Positions 52,901-64,000 of a stretch of 64,000 nucleotides of DNA are shown here, piece by piece (positions within the stretch are counted from its first letter, which is position 1; each line of letters starts with the position of its first letter). Under the pieces are notes generated by a model. It did no database searches. It was not told the DNA's origin and saw only the letters and a program-made list of their open reading frames with translations. The position numbers and the translations under genes are program-made. Source of the stretch: Pseudomonas cerasi (GTDB lineage: Bacteria > Pseudomonadota > Gammaproteobacteria > Pseudomonadales > Pseudomonadaceae); assembly GCF_900074915.1 (NCBI RefSeq), contig NZ_LT222319.1, forward strand, positions 2,823,001-2,887,000, written 5' to 3'.

Positions 52901-55900
52901 GACCGCAGCGTCGTGACTGACGTAGGCCGCGGTGCAGGACACCGTCGCTTCGGTCGGCCCGTAAGTGTTGATCAGGCGAGTGTGTGCCGGGCGCACCTCA
53001 TCCCAGAGTTTGAGTTTCTGTGCTGACAATGCGTCACCTGTGACGTTGATCAGGCGCACCTCGGCCAGGCGTTGTTCAGCAGCCTGCGGCTGGTTGTGCC
53101 ATTCGGCGACCAGGGTGTGCCAGTGCGCGGCGGTCAAGTGCAGGACGGTCGGGTAAATGCCGTGATTTTCAGTGCCCTCACTGCCGAATATCTCGCGGCT
53201 TGGCGCCAGAGTGGCACCGGCCAGGAGTGCCGGGAAGATCTCCTCCACCGACAGGTCGAAGTTAAGGGTGTTTTGTTGCAGCACCGTGTCGCTCTGGGAC
53301 AGGCCAAACAGCCGCGCCGCATCGACGCTGTAGTTGACCAGGCCTCGGTGTTCGATCATCACGCCCTTCGGATTGCCCGTGGAACCCGAGGTGTAGATCA
53401 CATACGCCAGGTTGCGCACGCCGAGTGTCGGTACGACCGGGTTGTCATCACACTCGACGAAGCCCTGGCAGTGCTCGTCGTCGAGCAATACCAGCGGCAT
53501 CGACAGTGCGGGCAAACGCTCCTGCAAGCCGCGCTGGGTGAGCAACGCCGCCGGCTGGCTGTCGTTGATCATGTAGGCCAGGCGCTCGGCCGGGTAAGCC
53601 GGGTCCAGCGGTACATAGGCGGCACCGGCTTTGAGTGTACCGAGCAGCCCGACGATCATTTTCACTCCGCGTTCGACGCAGATCGCCACTCGATCATCCG
53701 GACCGATGCCCAGGCTGATCAGGTGGTGAGCGAGACGATTGGCCTGGCGGTTCAGTTCGGCATAGCTCAAGCGCTGCGCCTGGAAGGCCACGGCGATGGC
53801 GTCGGGCTGTGCCTGGACCTTTTCCTCGAACAGCTGATGAATCGTGCGATCTTGCGGGTAAGGCACGTCGGTAGCGTTAAGGTCGACCAGCAGATGCTTG
53901 CGCTCCGCCGTATCGAGCAGTGGTACGTGTTCCAGCACCTGGCGGTCATCGGCGACCATGGCGTGCAGCAAACGCTGCAGGTAGCCCAGATAGCGTGCGA
54001 TGGTGCCTTCATCGAACAACGCAGTGGCGTATTCCAGCGAACCGAACAACTGACCCTGGGCTTCGCCGATGTCCAGCGAGAGATCGAACTTGGACAGCGT
54101 ATGGCCCGCGCTCAGGCTTTCCAGTTGCAGATCGCCAAGGGCGAAATCCCCACCGCCCATGTCCTGCCAGCTGAGCATGGCCTGGAACACCGGGCTGTGC
54201 GACAGGCTGCGCACCGGCTTGATCACTTCCACCACCTGCTCGAACGGCAGGTCCTGATGGTCCTGGGCGCCTAACGTGTTGGTCTTGACCTGCGCCAGCA
54301 GCGTTTCTGCCGTGGGCTTGTCGCTGAGGTCGACGCGGATCGCCAGGGTATTCACGAACAGGCCCACCAATCCTTCGGCTTCGCTGCGTGTGCGGTTGGC
54401 CACTGGCGTGCCGATGACCACGTCGTCCTGGCCGGACAGCCGCCCCAGCAGTGCAGCCCAGGCGGCCATGAGGGTCATGAACAGGGTGCTGCCGTGACGT
54501 TGGCTCAATGCCTTGAGGCCGCGAGTCAGGTCTTCGTCGAGCACGATGGGCAGCACCGCGCCGGTATAGTCCTGCTGTGCCGGACGCACCCGGTCGGTGG
54601 GCAACATCAGCAGCGCCGGAGCGTCTGCCAGGGTTTGCTGCCAGTAGTCGCTTTGTTGCTGCAGCAGATCGCCGCTCAGCCAGCGACGCTGCCACACCGC
54701 GTAGTCCAGGTATTGCAGCGCCAGTGGCGCCAGCGGGTCGTCCTGGCCCTGACTGAATGCCGCGTAGAGCGCCGCCAATTCACGGGTCAGCACGCCAATT
54801 GACCAGCCATCGGAAACGATGTGGTGCATGGTCAGCAACAGGGCGTGATGGTCCTCGGCCATACGGATCAGGCGGCCGCGGATCAATGGGCCCTGTTCCA
54901 GATCGAAGCTTTGCAGCGACTCCTCACTGGCCAGTGCCTGAAGCTTCTCTTTGGCATCCACCAGCCCTTGCAGATCGTGCAGTTGCAGGTTGAAGCCGGC
55001 ATCCGCCGGGCTGATCCGTTGCAATGGTTGTTCGTCATCGCCCTGAATGAAGGTGGTGCGCAGACCCTCGTGGCGCGCCACGATACGCTCCAGCGCTCGT
55101 TGCATCGCCGCGCGATCCAGTTCGCCCCGCAGGCTCAGGCCGACAGGCATGTGGTAGGCCGCACTGGCACCTTCCATCTGGGCGAGGAACCACAGGCGTT
55201 GCTGGCCGAACGACAATGGCCAGGCCTGATCGCGTGCCACCGGTACGATATCCGGCAGGATGCTGCGTCCGGCCTGGGCGATGGCCAGTGCCAGTGTGCT
55301 CAGTTCGGGGTGGGCAAACAGCGCGGCCAGGCTCAGTTCGACGCCCAGTTGTTGGCGAATCTGCGAAATCAGGCGCATCGCCAGCAAGGAGTGACCGCCC
55401 AGCTCGAAGAACTGGTCGTGACGGCTGACGTGTTCAACCTGGAGCAGGTCGCTCCAGATTTGCGCCAGCAGGGTTTCGGTTTCGCCTTGGGGGGCTTCGT
55501 AACCACGACGGATCAGTGCATCGGCTTCCGGTGCTGGCAGTGCCTTGCGGTCCAGCTTGCCGTTCGGCGTCAGCGGCAGTGCGTCGAGCAGCACATAGGC
55601 TACCGGGATCATGTAGGCCGGCAGTTGCTCCTGCAGCCAACCGCGCAGGCTGTCGATGTCTGTCGAAGCTTGCTCTGCGCTCAGGGTGTAATAAGCCACC
55701 AGACGCTTGTCACCCGGAACATCTTCGCGAGCAGCCACCACTGCTTCATGGACGGCCGGGTGTTTGGCCAGTCGTGCATCGATCTCGCCCAGTTCGATAC
55801 GGAAGCCACGGATCTTTACCTGATCGTCGTTACGACCCAGGTATTCGATATTGCCGTCTGGTAGGTAGCGCCCCAGGTCTCCGGTGCGGTACATGCGAGC

Positions 55901-56614
55901 CGCTGGCTGTTCGCTGAACGGGTCCTTGAGGAAACGTTCGGCGGTCAGGTCGTCACGGTTCAGATAACCCCGTGCCACACCGGCACCGCCAATGTAGATT
56001 TCACCCGCAACACCCAGTGGCGCAGGCTGCTGTTGCTCGTCCAGCAGGTAAAACTGTGTATTGCCCACTGGTTTGCCGATGTGAGCTGCGAAGCCGTCTT
56101 CGCGGTTCATCGCCACCCAGCTTGAGTAGGTGGTCGTTTCGGACGGGCCATAAAGGTTGCACAGACGCTGCACACCAGTCTTCTCGAACAGCGATTCGAC
56201 CAAGCTGCGCTTGAGCGCTTCACCTGCGACGTTGACGGTATGGACCGATTTCGGCAGTCCATCGACTTCCAGCAAGGCCTTGAGCGCCGACGGTACGGTG
56301 TTGATCAGGCCGATATCGTGGTCGCCGTGTTGCACTTCCAGAACATCTTTCACCAGATTGATGCTGCCACCCGACGTCAGTGGCGCGAAGCACTCGTAAA
56401 CCGCGAGGTCGAAGTTCAACGAGGTGGAGAACAGTGTTTTTTCCAGCGCAGAGCCGTCGAAAGCCGTGTGCGCCCAGGTCAGGAAGTTAACGGTGTTGCG
56501 GTGTTCGATCATCACGCCTTTCGGCAGGCCGGTGGAACCCGAGGTGTAGATCAGGTAGGCCAAATGCGCCGAAGTCAGCCCCGGCACCTGCGGATTCTGG
56601 ACGGATTGGTCCTG
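43970..56614 (-). pseudogene. sypC: Syringopeptin synthetase SypC, C-terminal part after a nonsense codon
   Basis: Domains in order: rest of A3, T3 (about 55.4 kb), C4-A4-T4 (T near 52.2 kb), C5-A5-T5 (near 49.0 kb), C6-A6-T6 (near 45.8 kb), then two thioesterases (serines in GWSFGG and GHSFGG). C4-C6 have MHHIVSDGW and LSF(A/G)QQRLWFLAQ, the ordinary type. Read by eye, the specificity residues give A3 DLYNNALTYK (Ala-like), A4 and A5 DLEHNTTVSK (the Dab code as I recall it) and A6 DAPFEGGTCK (not assigned; Tyr or Phe expected). Tandem thioesterases and Ala-Dab-Dab-X fit syringopeptin. A GTG at 56587 gives a 4205-residue frame, but it starts inside A3 and is unlikely to be a real start. Confidence 0.87.
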
Positions 56615-59600
56615 TCAGTTGCTCAGATCAAGATTGATGACAGGTACTGAAACGTCCGCCAGCAAGCCCTGAGTAGCGTTTTGCGCCAGTACTGCGGCCG
56701 GAGCGCTGTCCTGCAACATGTAGGCAATTCGTTCTACCGGATACGCCGGGTCGAGCGGCACATAACCGCCGCCCGCCTTGAGGATCGCCAGCAAGCCGAC
56801 GACCATATCCGCACCGCGTTCAACACAGATACCGACGCGGGAATCCGGCTGTACACCCTGCTTGCGCAGGGCGTGGGCCAGGCGGTTGGCCTGCTCATTA
56901 AGCTCGCGATACGTCAGACGCTGCTCGCCGTGGACCACAGCGAGCGCCTGAGGCGTGCGTTCGACCTGTGCCTCGAACATCCCATGGATGGTCTGCTGTT
57001 GCGAGTATTCCAGCGCGGTAGCGTTCAAGCCATACACCAGATGCTCACGCTCCGCGGCCGACAGAACCGACAAGCCTGCCAGCGACATCTCGCCGGAATG
57101 CTCCAGTGCGCTGACCACATTCTCCAGAGTGGTCTGCACATACGCGCAGACGCGTTGCGCGTCGATGCTGGCACTGGCTTGAATCGTTAAACTGAAGCCC
57201 GTTCCCTCATCGTTTACTGAAAGGGTCAGCGGATAGTTGGTGCGTTCTTCGCCACGCAGGCTTTCGATACCTTGCCAGGCGTCCAGTGTCTGCTGGTTGA
57301 CCTCAGCGGCGAGATGTCGGTAGTTGAGCAAAGCGCTGAACAGCGGCGTCGAAGCGGACACGCCACTGCAACGCTGGGCCAGTACCAGCGAGGCGTGTTC
57401 ATGGGCAAGCAGCCCACTGAGCCTGGCGTGGGTAGCCTTCAGACTGTTGCGCACGCCCTGCTCGCCCAGCGTGACACGCAACGGCAAGGTATTGATGAAC
57501 ATCCCCAGCGCCCGGTCAGACCCGGCACCGCCTTGCAGGCGGCCAAGCAATACAGTGCCGAAGACCACATCATCTTTGCCTGACAAGGCGCCCAGAACAC
57601 GAGCCCATGCCAGGTGATACAGGCTGGCGGAGCTGACCCCGAACTGACGGGCCTGCAAGCGCAGGCGGCGGCTCAGGTCCATGTCGACCTGTAGGCGTGC
57701 TTCCTCGATACCGCGCCCGTCGCCCTGCACGTCCTGCAGGCCAAACGGCAGCGTCGGTTCATCGATATCACCGAGCATGTCGCGGAAAAACGCTTCGTGC
57801 TCTTCTCGGCTCACGCCGAGCATGGCCTGCGCTACGTAATTGCGATAAGGCACGGACGGTGGCAGAGAGGCTTGCTGTCCGAGCATGTATGACTCGATTT
57901 CGCTGGTGAGAATGCGCAGCGACGTGGCGTCGTCCACCAGGTGATGGAACAGCAGCATGCCCAGCCAGCGGTCGTTCTCCGCGTCATGTGCATAACCGAT
58001 GCGTAGCATCGGTGCCTGACGAATGTCCAGACGCGTGTGGCGAGGGTCCAGACGTTCCAGCAGTTGTTCGGCGATATCGCCATCGGCAGGGTCAAGTATC
58101 AGCTCATCCAGGCCCAGAGGTGCTTCACGCCAGACCACCTGCACCGGGGCGTCGAGACGCTCCCAAAGCACGGCGGTGCGCAGGATATCGTGCCGTGCGA
58201 TCACGCCTTGCAGTGCCTGGGCGAAACCCTGCAGACGCTCGAGGCTGTCAAAGGCAAACAACGCGTATTGCAAATACGGGTCACCTTCGACCGCAGCAAG
58301 GTGGTGATACAAAATCCCTTCCTGCAGGGGCGCGAGGGGGTAGATATCCTGCACGTTGGCCAGACCGCCAGGCACGCTTGCCACCACGCGGTCGATATCA
58401 TCCTGGCTCAGCGCTGCCAGAGGCAGCATGTCCGGGGTGATGCGCTCGCAGTTGGCGGGAATGAGGTTGGCGGGTACTTCCAGTGCCCCCTTGCCGCCTA
58501 CCGCTGCTGCCAGGGCAGACAAGGTCGGCTGACTGAACAACACGCGCACGTCGGCAACCAGATCGATCTGGCGCATCCGCTCGATCAGTTTGACGGCCAG
58601 CAGTGAGTGGCCGCCCAGCTCAAAGAAGTTGTCATGACGACCGACCTGCTCCAGTTGCAGCAGGTCTTGCCAGATCCGCGCAATGGCCATCTCAGTGTCG
58701 TTTTCAGGCGCTGCATAGCCACGACTGGCCACCGCCGAACGGTCGGGCACCGGCAAAGCCCTGCGGTCGAGCTTGCCGTTGGCCGTCAGTGGCAACTCAT
58801 CGAGTTGCACGTAGGCCGCGGGCACCATGTGCTCCGGCAATGCACCGTGCAGATGCTCGCGCAGGCTTTCGATGTCCAGCAGGCTTTCCGGTTGCTGCGT
58901 CGTGACATAGGCCACCAGACGCTTGTCGCCGGGCACATCCTCACGGCACAGCACCACGGCATCGCGGACGTCCGGATATTCAGCCAGACGCGCTTCGATC
59001 TCGCCCAGTTCGATACGGAAGCCACGAATCTTGACCTGTTCGTCGTTGCGGCCCAGGTATTCAAGGCTGCCATCGGCCAGCCAGCGTGCCAGGTCGCCGG
59101 TACGGTACAGGCGCGCACCCGGTGCAGTGCTGAACGGGTTATCGAGGAAACGCTCTGCCGTCAGTGCTTCACGGTTCAGGTAGCCACGAGTAACACCGGC
59201 ACCGCCCACGTACAACTCGCCGATCACGCCTGTCGGCACGGGTTCGCCATGGGCGTCGAGCAGATAAAGCTGCAGGTCCGGGATGCGCTTGCCGATCGGG
59301 CTGGCACCGACGCGCTGGGCGTCTTCGGGCTGCAACGGGTAATAGGTCACATGCACTGTGGTTTCAGTGATGCCGTACATGTTCACCAGTTGCGTGCCAG
59401 CGTTCACGCTGCAGGCGTACCACGGCTTGAGCATCGCCGTTTCCAGCGCTTCACCGCCGAAAATCACCTGACGCAGCGAATGTGCCTGAGTGTTTTCAGC
59501 CTGGGCAGCAATCAGTTGACGGAACGCACTTGGCGTCTGGTTGAGCACCGTCACCCCGGCACTGCACAGCAGCGTGTAGAAGTCTTCCGGCGAGCGGCTG

Positions 59601-62600
59601 ACCAGTTGCGGGACGATCAACAGACGGCCGCCGTGCAGCAAGGCGCCCCAGATTTCCCAGACCGAGAAGTCGAAGGCGAACGAATGGAACAGCGCCCAGA
59701 CATCCTGTTCATTGAAACCGAACCAGTCTTCGGTAGCCGAGAACAGTCGTGCAACGTTGCGATGCTCGACCATCACGCCCTTGGGCAGACCGGTGGAGCC
59801 CGAGGTATAGATGACGTAGGCAAGGTCAGCGGGCTTGACCGGTACTTGCGGATTGCAGACGGATTCGTCCTGCAGGTCGGCATCGTCGAGATAGATCAGC
59901 GGCACTTCGCAGACAGGCAACGTCTGCTGCACCGACTGCTGGCTCAACAACGCGACCGGCGCACTGTCACCGAGGGTATAGACCAGGCGCTCCAGCGGAT
60001 AAGCCGGATCCAGTGGCACGTAACCGGCGCCGGATTTGAGAATACCCAGCAAGCCAATGATCATCGCCGGGCCGCGTTCGACGCAGATCGCTACCCGATC
60101 ATCCGGGCGAACGCCGAGGGCCAGCAGGCGATGTGCAACCTGGTTGGCACGGGCGTTGAGTTCGCCGTAGCTCAGGGTCTGCTCTTCGAACACCAGCGCC
60201 ACGGCATTCGGCCGCTCTGCTGCGCGGGCTTCAAATTGCAGATGAATCGGTGTCTCGCTTGTATAGGTATTGCCAGGTTCGTTCCACTGTTCGAGCAACT
60301 GCTGCCGCTCGCTGTCCGGCAGGATCGAAATAGCGTGCAACGGTGTCTGCGGCGCCTGCTCAAGCGCGTTGACCAGATTGCTCAATGTTTGCAGCATGTA
60401 GGCGCAAATCCGGGCGCCGTCGATCAGCGGTATGGTCTGTACGGTCAACAGGAAGTCTTCGCCGCGGTCATCGACGTTGAGGGTCAGTGGATAGTTGGTG
60501 CGTTCTTCATCGCCCAGTGCTATTGCCTGCATGCCATTCCAGGCCGTCAGCGTTTCATCGGTCACGGCAACGCTGGTGTGGCGATAGTTGAGCAAGGCGC
60601 TGAACAACGGCGCCGGTGCGACCACGCCACTGCAACGTTGGGCCAGCGCCAGAGACGCGTGTTCATGCCCGAGTAATGCGGTCAAGCGCCGGTGCGTGGC
60701 CTTGACCCCGTCACGCACGCCCTGTTCGCCCAAGCCCACACGTAGCGGCAAGGTGTTGATAAATACGCCCAGCGCTCGCTCCGAGCCTTCGCCACCTTGC
60801 ATCCGGCCCAGCAGCACGGTGCCGAACACTACGTCGTCACGCCCCGAGGCCTTACTCAACAGCTGCGCCCAGGCCAGGTGGACCAGGCTGGCGGCACTGA
60901 CTCCCAGTTGACGGGCCTGGGCCCGCAAACGACGGCTGAGCTCCAGATCCACCGGCAGAAAGTCTTCTTCGATGTCATGACCGTCACCTTGCACCTCCTG
61001 CAAACCAAACGGCAGCGTCGCCTCGTCAACATCGCTCAACATGTCGCGGAAGAACACCTCATGTTCCTCCTGACTCATGCCCAGGCGGACCTGAGCAATA
61101 TAATTGCGATATGGTGCCGCCAGGCCCAGTTGAGCCCCCTGCCCCAGCAGGTAGGCCTGCATCTCATGGCGCACTACTTCCAGCGTTGTATGGTCCATGA
61201 CCAGGTGATGGAACTGTAACCAGCCCAGCCAGCGCTGGTTTGACTCATCCCAGGCATGTACAAGACGCATCATCGGCGCCCGACGAATGTCCAGACGGTG
61301 GCGGCGGGAGTCGAAACGCTGGTGCAACTGTGTCGCGACATCGCCGCCTTGCGGATCTGGGTCGAAGCTTTCGCGCATCAGCAACGCCTGACGCCAGACC
61401 ACTTGCATCGGTTCGTCCAGTCCCTCCCAGACCAGTGCAGTGCGCAGAATGTCATGGCGCTGGATCACGAACTGCAAGGCGCGGGCAAAGTCGTCGACAT
61501 GCTCCTGGCTGTCGAAGGCGAACAGCGATTGCAGCAAATACGGATCTCCGCGCTCAGCGCTGAGGTGGTGATAGAGGATGCCTTCCTGCAACGGCGCCAA
61601 TGGGTAGATGTCCTGCACATTTGTCACGCCGCCCGGCACGCTGTCGACTACCTTATCGATCTGTGCCTGGGTCAGGTCGGCCAGTGGCAGCAATTCAGGC
61701 GTAATGCGTTGGCAATCCTCGGTAATCAGATTGGCTGGCACCACGATGTCCGTGTTACCGCCGACTGCGGCCGCCAAGGCGGACAACGTCGGCTGGCCGA
61801 ACAGCACGCGCACGTCAGCGCTCAAACCCAACTGGCGCATACGGCCAATAAGGCTCACCGCCAGCAGCGAATGACCGCCCAGCTCGAAGAAGTTGTCGTG
61901 ACGGCCGACCTGAGCAACGCCCAGCAGGTCTTGCCAGATGGCTGCGATCTGCGCTTCGGTTTCACCTAGTGGGGCTTCATAACCCCGGCTGATCAGTGCA
62001 TCGGCTTCAGGTGCTGGCAAGGCCTTGCGGTCCAGCTTGCCGTTCGGGGTGAGTGGCAGTGCATCGAGACGTACGTAGGCCACCGGGATCATGTAGGCCG
62101 GCAATTGCTCCTGCAGCCAGCCGCGCAGGCTGTCGATGTCTACCGAAGCCTGCCCTGCGCTCAGGGTGTAATAAGCCACCAGACGCTTATCACCCGGAAC
62201 ATCTTCGCGGGCGTTGACCACCGCTTCGTGTACGGCCGGGTGTTTGGCCAGGCGTGCATCGATCTCGCCCAGCTCGATACGGAAGCCGCGGATTTTCACC
62301 TGATCGTCGTTACGGCCGAGGTATTCGATATTGCCGTCTGGCAGATACCGGCCAAGGTCGCCGGTACGGTACATGCGTGCCGCAGGCTGTTGGCTGAAAG
62401 GGTCCTTGAGGAAGCGTTCGGCAGTCAGGTCGTCACGGTTCAGGTAGCCACGGGCCACGCCAGCACCGCCGATGTAGATCTCACCGGCAACGCCGAGTGG
62501 CACAGGCTGTTGCTGTTCGTCCAGCAGGTAAAACTGTGTATTGCCGACTGGCTTGCCGATGTGAGCTGCGAAGCCGTCTTCACGATCCATAGCCACCCAG

Positions 62601-64000
62601 CTTGAATAGGTGGTCGTTTCGGATGGGCCGTAGAGGTTGCACAGGCGCTGCACGCCGGTTTTTTCGAACAGGTTTTCCACCAGGCTGCGTTTCAGCGCTT
62701 CACCGGCGACGTTGACCGTGTGGACCGATTTCGGCAGTCCATCGACCTCCAGCAAGGCCTTGAGCACCGACGGTACGGTGTTGATCAGGCCGATATCGTG
62801 CTCGCCGTGTTGCAGTTCCAGCACGTTTTTGACCACTTCGATGCTGCCGCCCGAGGTCAGCGGTGCAAAGCACTCGTAAACCGCGAGGTCGAAGTTCAGC
62901 GAGGTGGAGAACAGCGTTTTTTCCAGCGCAGAGCCGTCGAAAGCCGTGTGCGCCCAGCTCAGGAAGTTAACGGTGTTGCGGTGTTCGATCATCACGCCTT
63001 TCGGCAGGCCGGTCGAGCCCGAGGTGTAGATCAGGTAGGCCAAGTGCGCCGAAGTCAGCCCCTGTACCTGCGGATTCTGGACGGATTGGTCCTGCCAATC
63101 GCTCAGATCAAGATTGATCACAGGTACTGAAACGTCGGCCAGCAAGCCCTGAGTCGCGGTTTGCGCCAGCACTGCGGCCGGAGCGCTGTTCTGCAACATG
63201 TAGGCAATTCGTTCTACCGGATACGCCGGGTCGAGCGGTACATACCCGCCGCCCGCCTTGAGGATCGCCAGCAACCCGACGACCATCTCCACGCCGCGCT
63301 CTACACAGATCCCGACCCGCGAATCCGGCTGAACGCCCTGCTTGCGCAAGGCATGGGCCAGGCGGTTGGCCTGCTCGTTAAGCTCGCGATACGTCAGGCG
63401 CTGTTCGCCGTGGACGACCGCAAGAGCCTGCGGCGTAAGCTCGACTTGTGCTTCGAACAGCCCGTGAATGGTCTGTTCGTGCGGGTAATCCAGCGCGGTG
63501 TCGTTGAAATCCACGAGCAACTGATCACGTTCGACAGCTGGTAGAATCGACAAACCCTGCAACGGCGTTTCTGGCGTCTGCTCCAGTGCCGTCAACAGGT
63601 TTTCCAGTGCCGTGTGCATATAGCCGCACACACGTTGCGCACCGATTGACGAATCCACCAACGCCGTCAGGCTGAACCCATCGGCCAGATCATCGACGTT
63701 CAACGTCAATGGGTAGTTGGTGCGTTCTTCGCCGCTGAGGACCGCAATGCCCTGCCATGCCTGCATGGCCTGGTCAGACACACTGCCGATCCCGCTGTGG
63801 CGATAGTTGAGCAGCGCGCTGAACAGCGGCGCTGGCGCGGCAACACCGCTGCAACGCTGGGCCAACGCCAGCGAGGCATGTTCGTGACCGAGCAAGGCAG
63901 TCAAGCGCTTATGAGTGGCCTTTACGCCGTCGCGTACGCCCTGCTCGCCTTTGCTACCTGCACCTGGCGAGCAAGGAACCGCAGCAGCAAGTCGACTTCT
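56615..64000 (-). pseudogene. sypC: Syringopeptin synthetase SypC, internal modules ending at a nonsense codon
   Basis: The frame is open from the right edge. Domains: tail of a condensation domain, A1 (about 63.5-62.0 kb), T1 (61.9), C2, A2 (60.3-58.8), T2 (58.6), C3, then A3 up to the TGA at 56615-56617. C2 and C3 contain ILYHHLSAERGDPYL and ILYHHLAAVEGDPYL, the HH-x5-GD signature of dual epimerisation/condensation domains, so the residues of A1 and A2 should become D. Codes are A1 DLYNNALTYK (Ala-like) and A2 DFWNIGMVHK (Thr, often found as Dhb). The stop replaces the Trp that A1 has at the same place (DLSDWQDQSV). Sequence beyond about 63950 no longer resembles the sister modules. Confidence 0.87.
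63951..64000. other. Right edge: sequence not matching an NRPS condensation domain
   Basis: The two parallel condensation domains read INTLPLRVGLGEQG or INTLPLRVTLGEQG at this point. Here the frame before GEQGVRDG reads PGAGSK instead. Similarity at DNA level stops abruptly after the CTGCTCGCC at 63942-63950. The 50 bases are too few to name. They have open frames on both strands (for example YLHLASKEPQQQVDF on plus). They may be a rearrangement junction or an assembly join. Confidence 0.45.

Noticed and set aside
47282..53026. A 1914-residue open frame on the plus strand inside the NRPS region
   Set aside because: It is the antisense shadow of G/C-rich NRPS coding DNA; the opposite strand has unmistakable adenylation and condensation motifs throughout.
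56615..56617. TGA in sypC as a selenocysteine or recoded codon
   Set aside because: The parallel domain has Trp at this place, no downstream selenocysteine hairpin is evident, and the other two interrupted genes use TAG and TAA, so no single recoding explains them.

Overview
The window looks like part of a Pseudomonas syringae-group chromosome near the replication terminus. Three observations support this. A complete XerC/XerD dif site lies at 18692-18719. The 33.4-64 kb stretch has the gene content and order of the left border of the syr-syp toxin island: the PseABC-type RND pump, dat, PseEF-type MacAB and the end of SypC. The terminal NRPS modules read Ala, Thr(Dhb), Ala, Dab, Dab, X by their specificity residues, which matches the C-terminus of syringopeptin. 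Names are assigned from recognised motifs and gene order; no database search was possible.

Layout. 1-431: an unknown gene cut by an IS. 432-4971: an IS21-family element (copy 1) with a second, different IS21-family element nested in its istB (2745-4706, 6-bp target duplication). 4972-5392: the 3' end of a zot gene from an otherwise lost, divergent filamentous prophage. 5391-11981 and 11982-18690: two tandem filamentous (inovirus) prophages, A and B, with the same gene set and near-identical sequence except in their attachment-side noncoding region and one small secreted-protein gene. 18692-18719: dif. 18720-22556: decayed DNA with two broken tyrosine-recombinase-like genes, a frameshifted unknown gene and a nitroreductase scrap. 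22557-25128: IS21 copy 2, intact. 25559-32936: ordinary chromosomal genes (MetX-like hydrolase, FAD oxidoreductase, TspO, DUF2252, a broken NUDIX gene, a chemoreceptor). 33407-64000: the toxin island border.

How parts work together. Each prophage begins with two inverted dif-like arms that can fold into a branched single-strand hairpin. The same layout is known for the CTX-phi attP, which integrates as folded ssDNA through XerC and leaves a usable dif on one side. Such integration is not reversed by excision, so a tandem array like A-B is what would allow a full-length viral genome to be copied out. The phage cassettes are compact, with ATGA and TAATG overlaps, and each is controlled by a divergent small repressor-like gene with repeated operator-like sites.

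In the island, dat makes 2,4-diaminobutyrate for the Dab modules, PseABC and PseEF are export systems, and a good syr-syp box lies between pseA and dat. However, sypC (TGA, 56615-56617) and pseF (TAG, 41604-41606) are each cut by one in-frame nonsense codon. The sypC reading also loses similarity to its sister modules about 50 bp before the right edge. A NUDIX gene outside the island has a third nonsense codon. Either syringopeptin production and export is decaying in this strain, or the sequence carries point errors; raw reads would decide.
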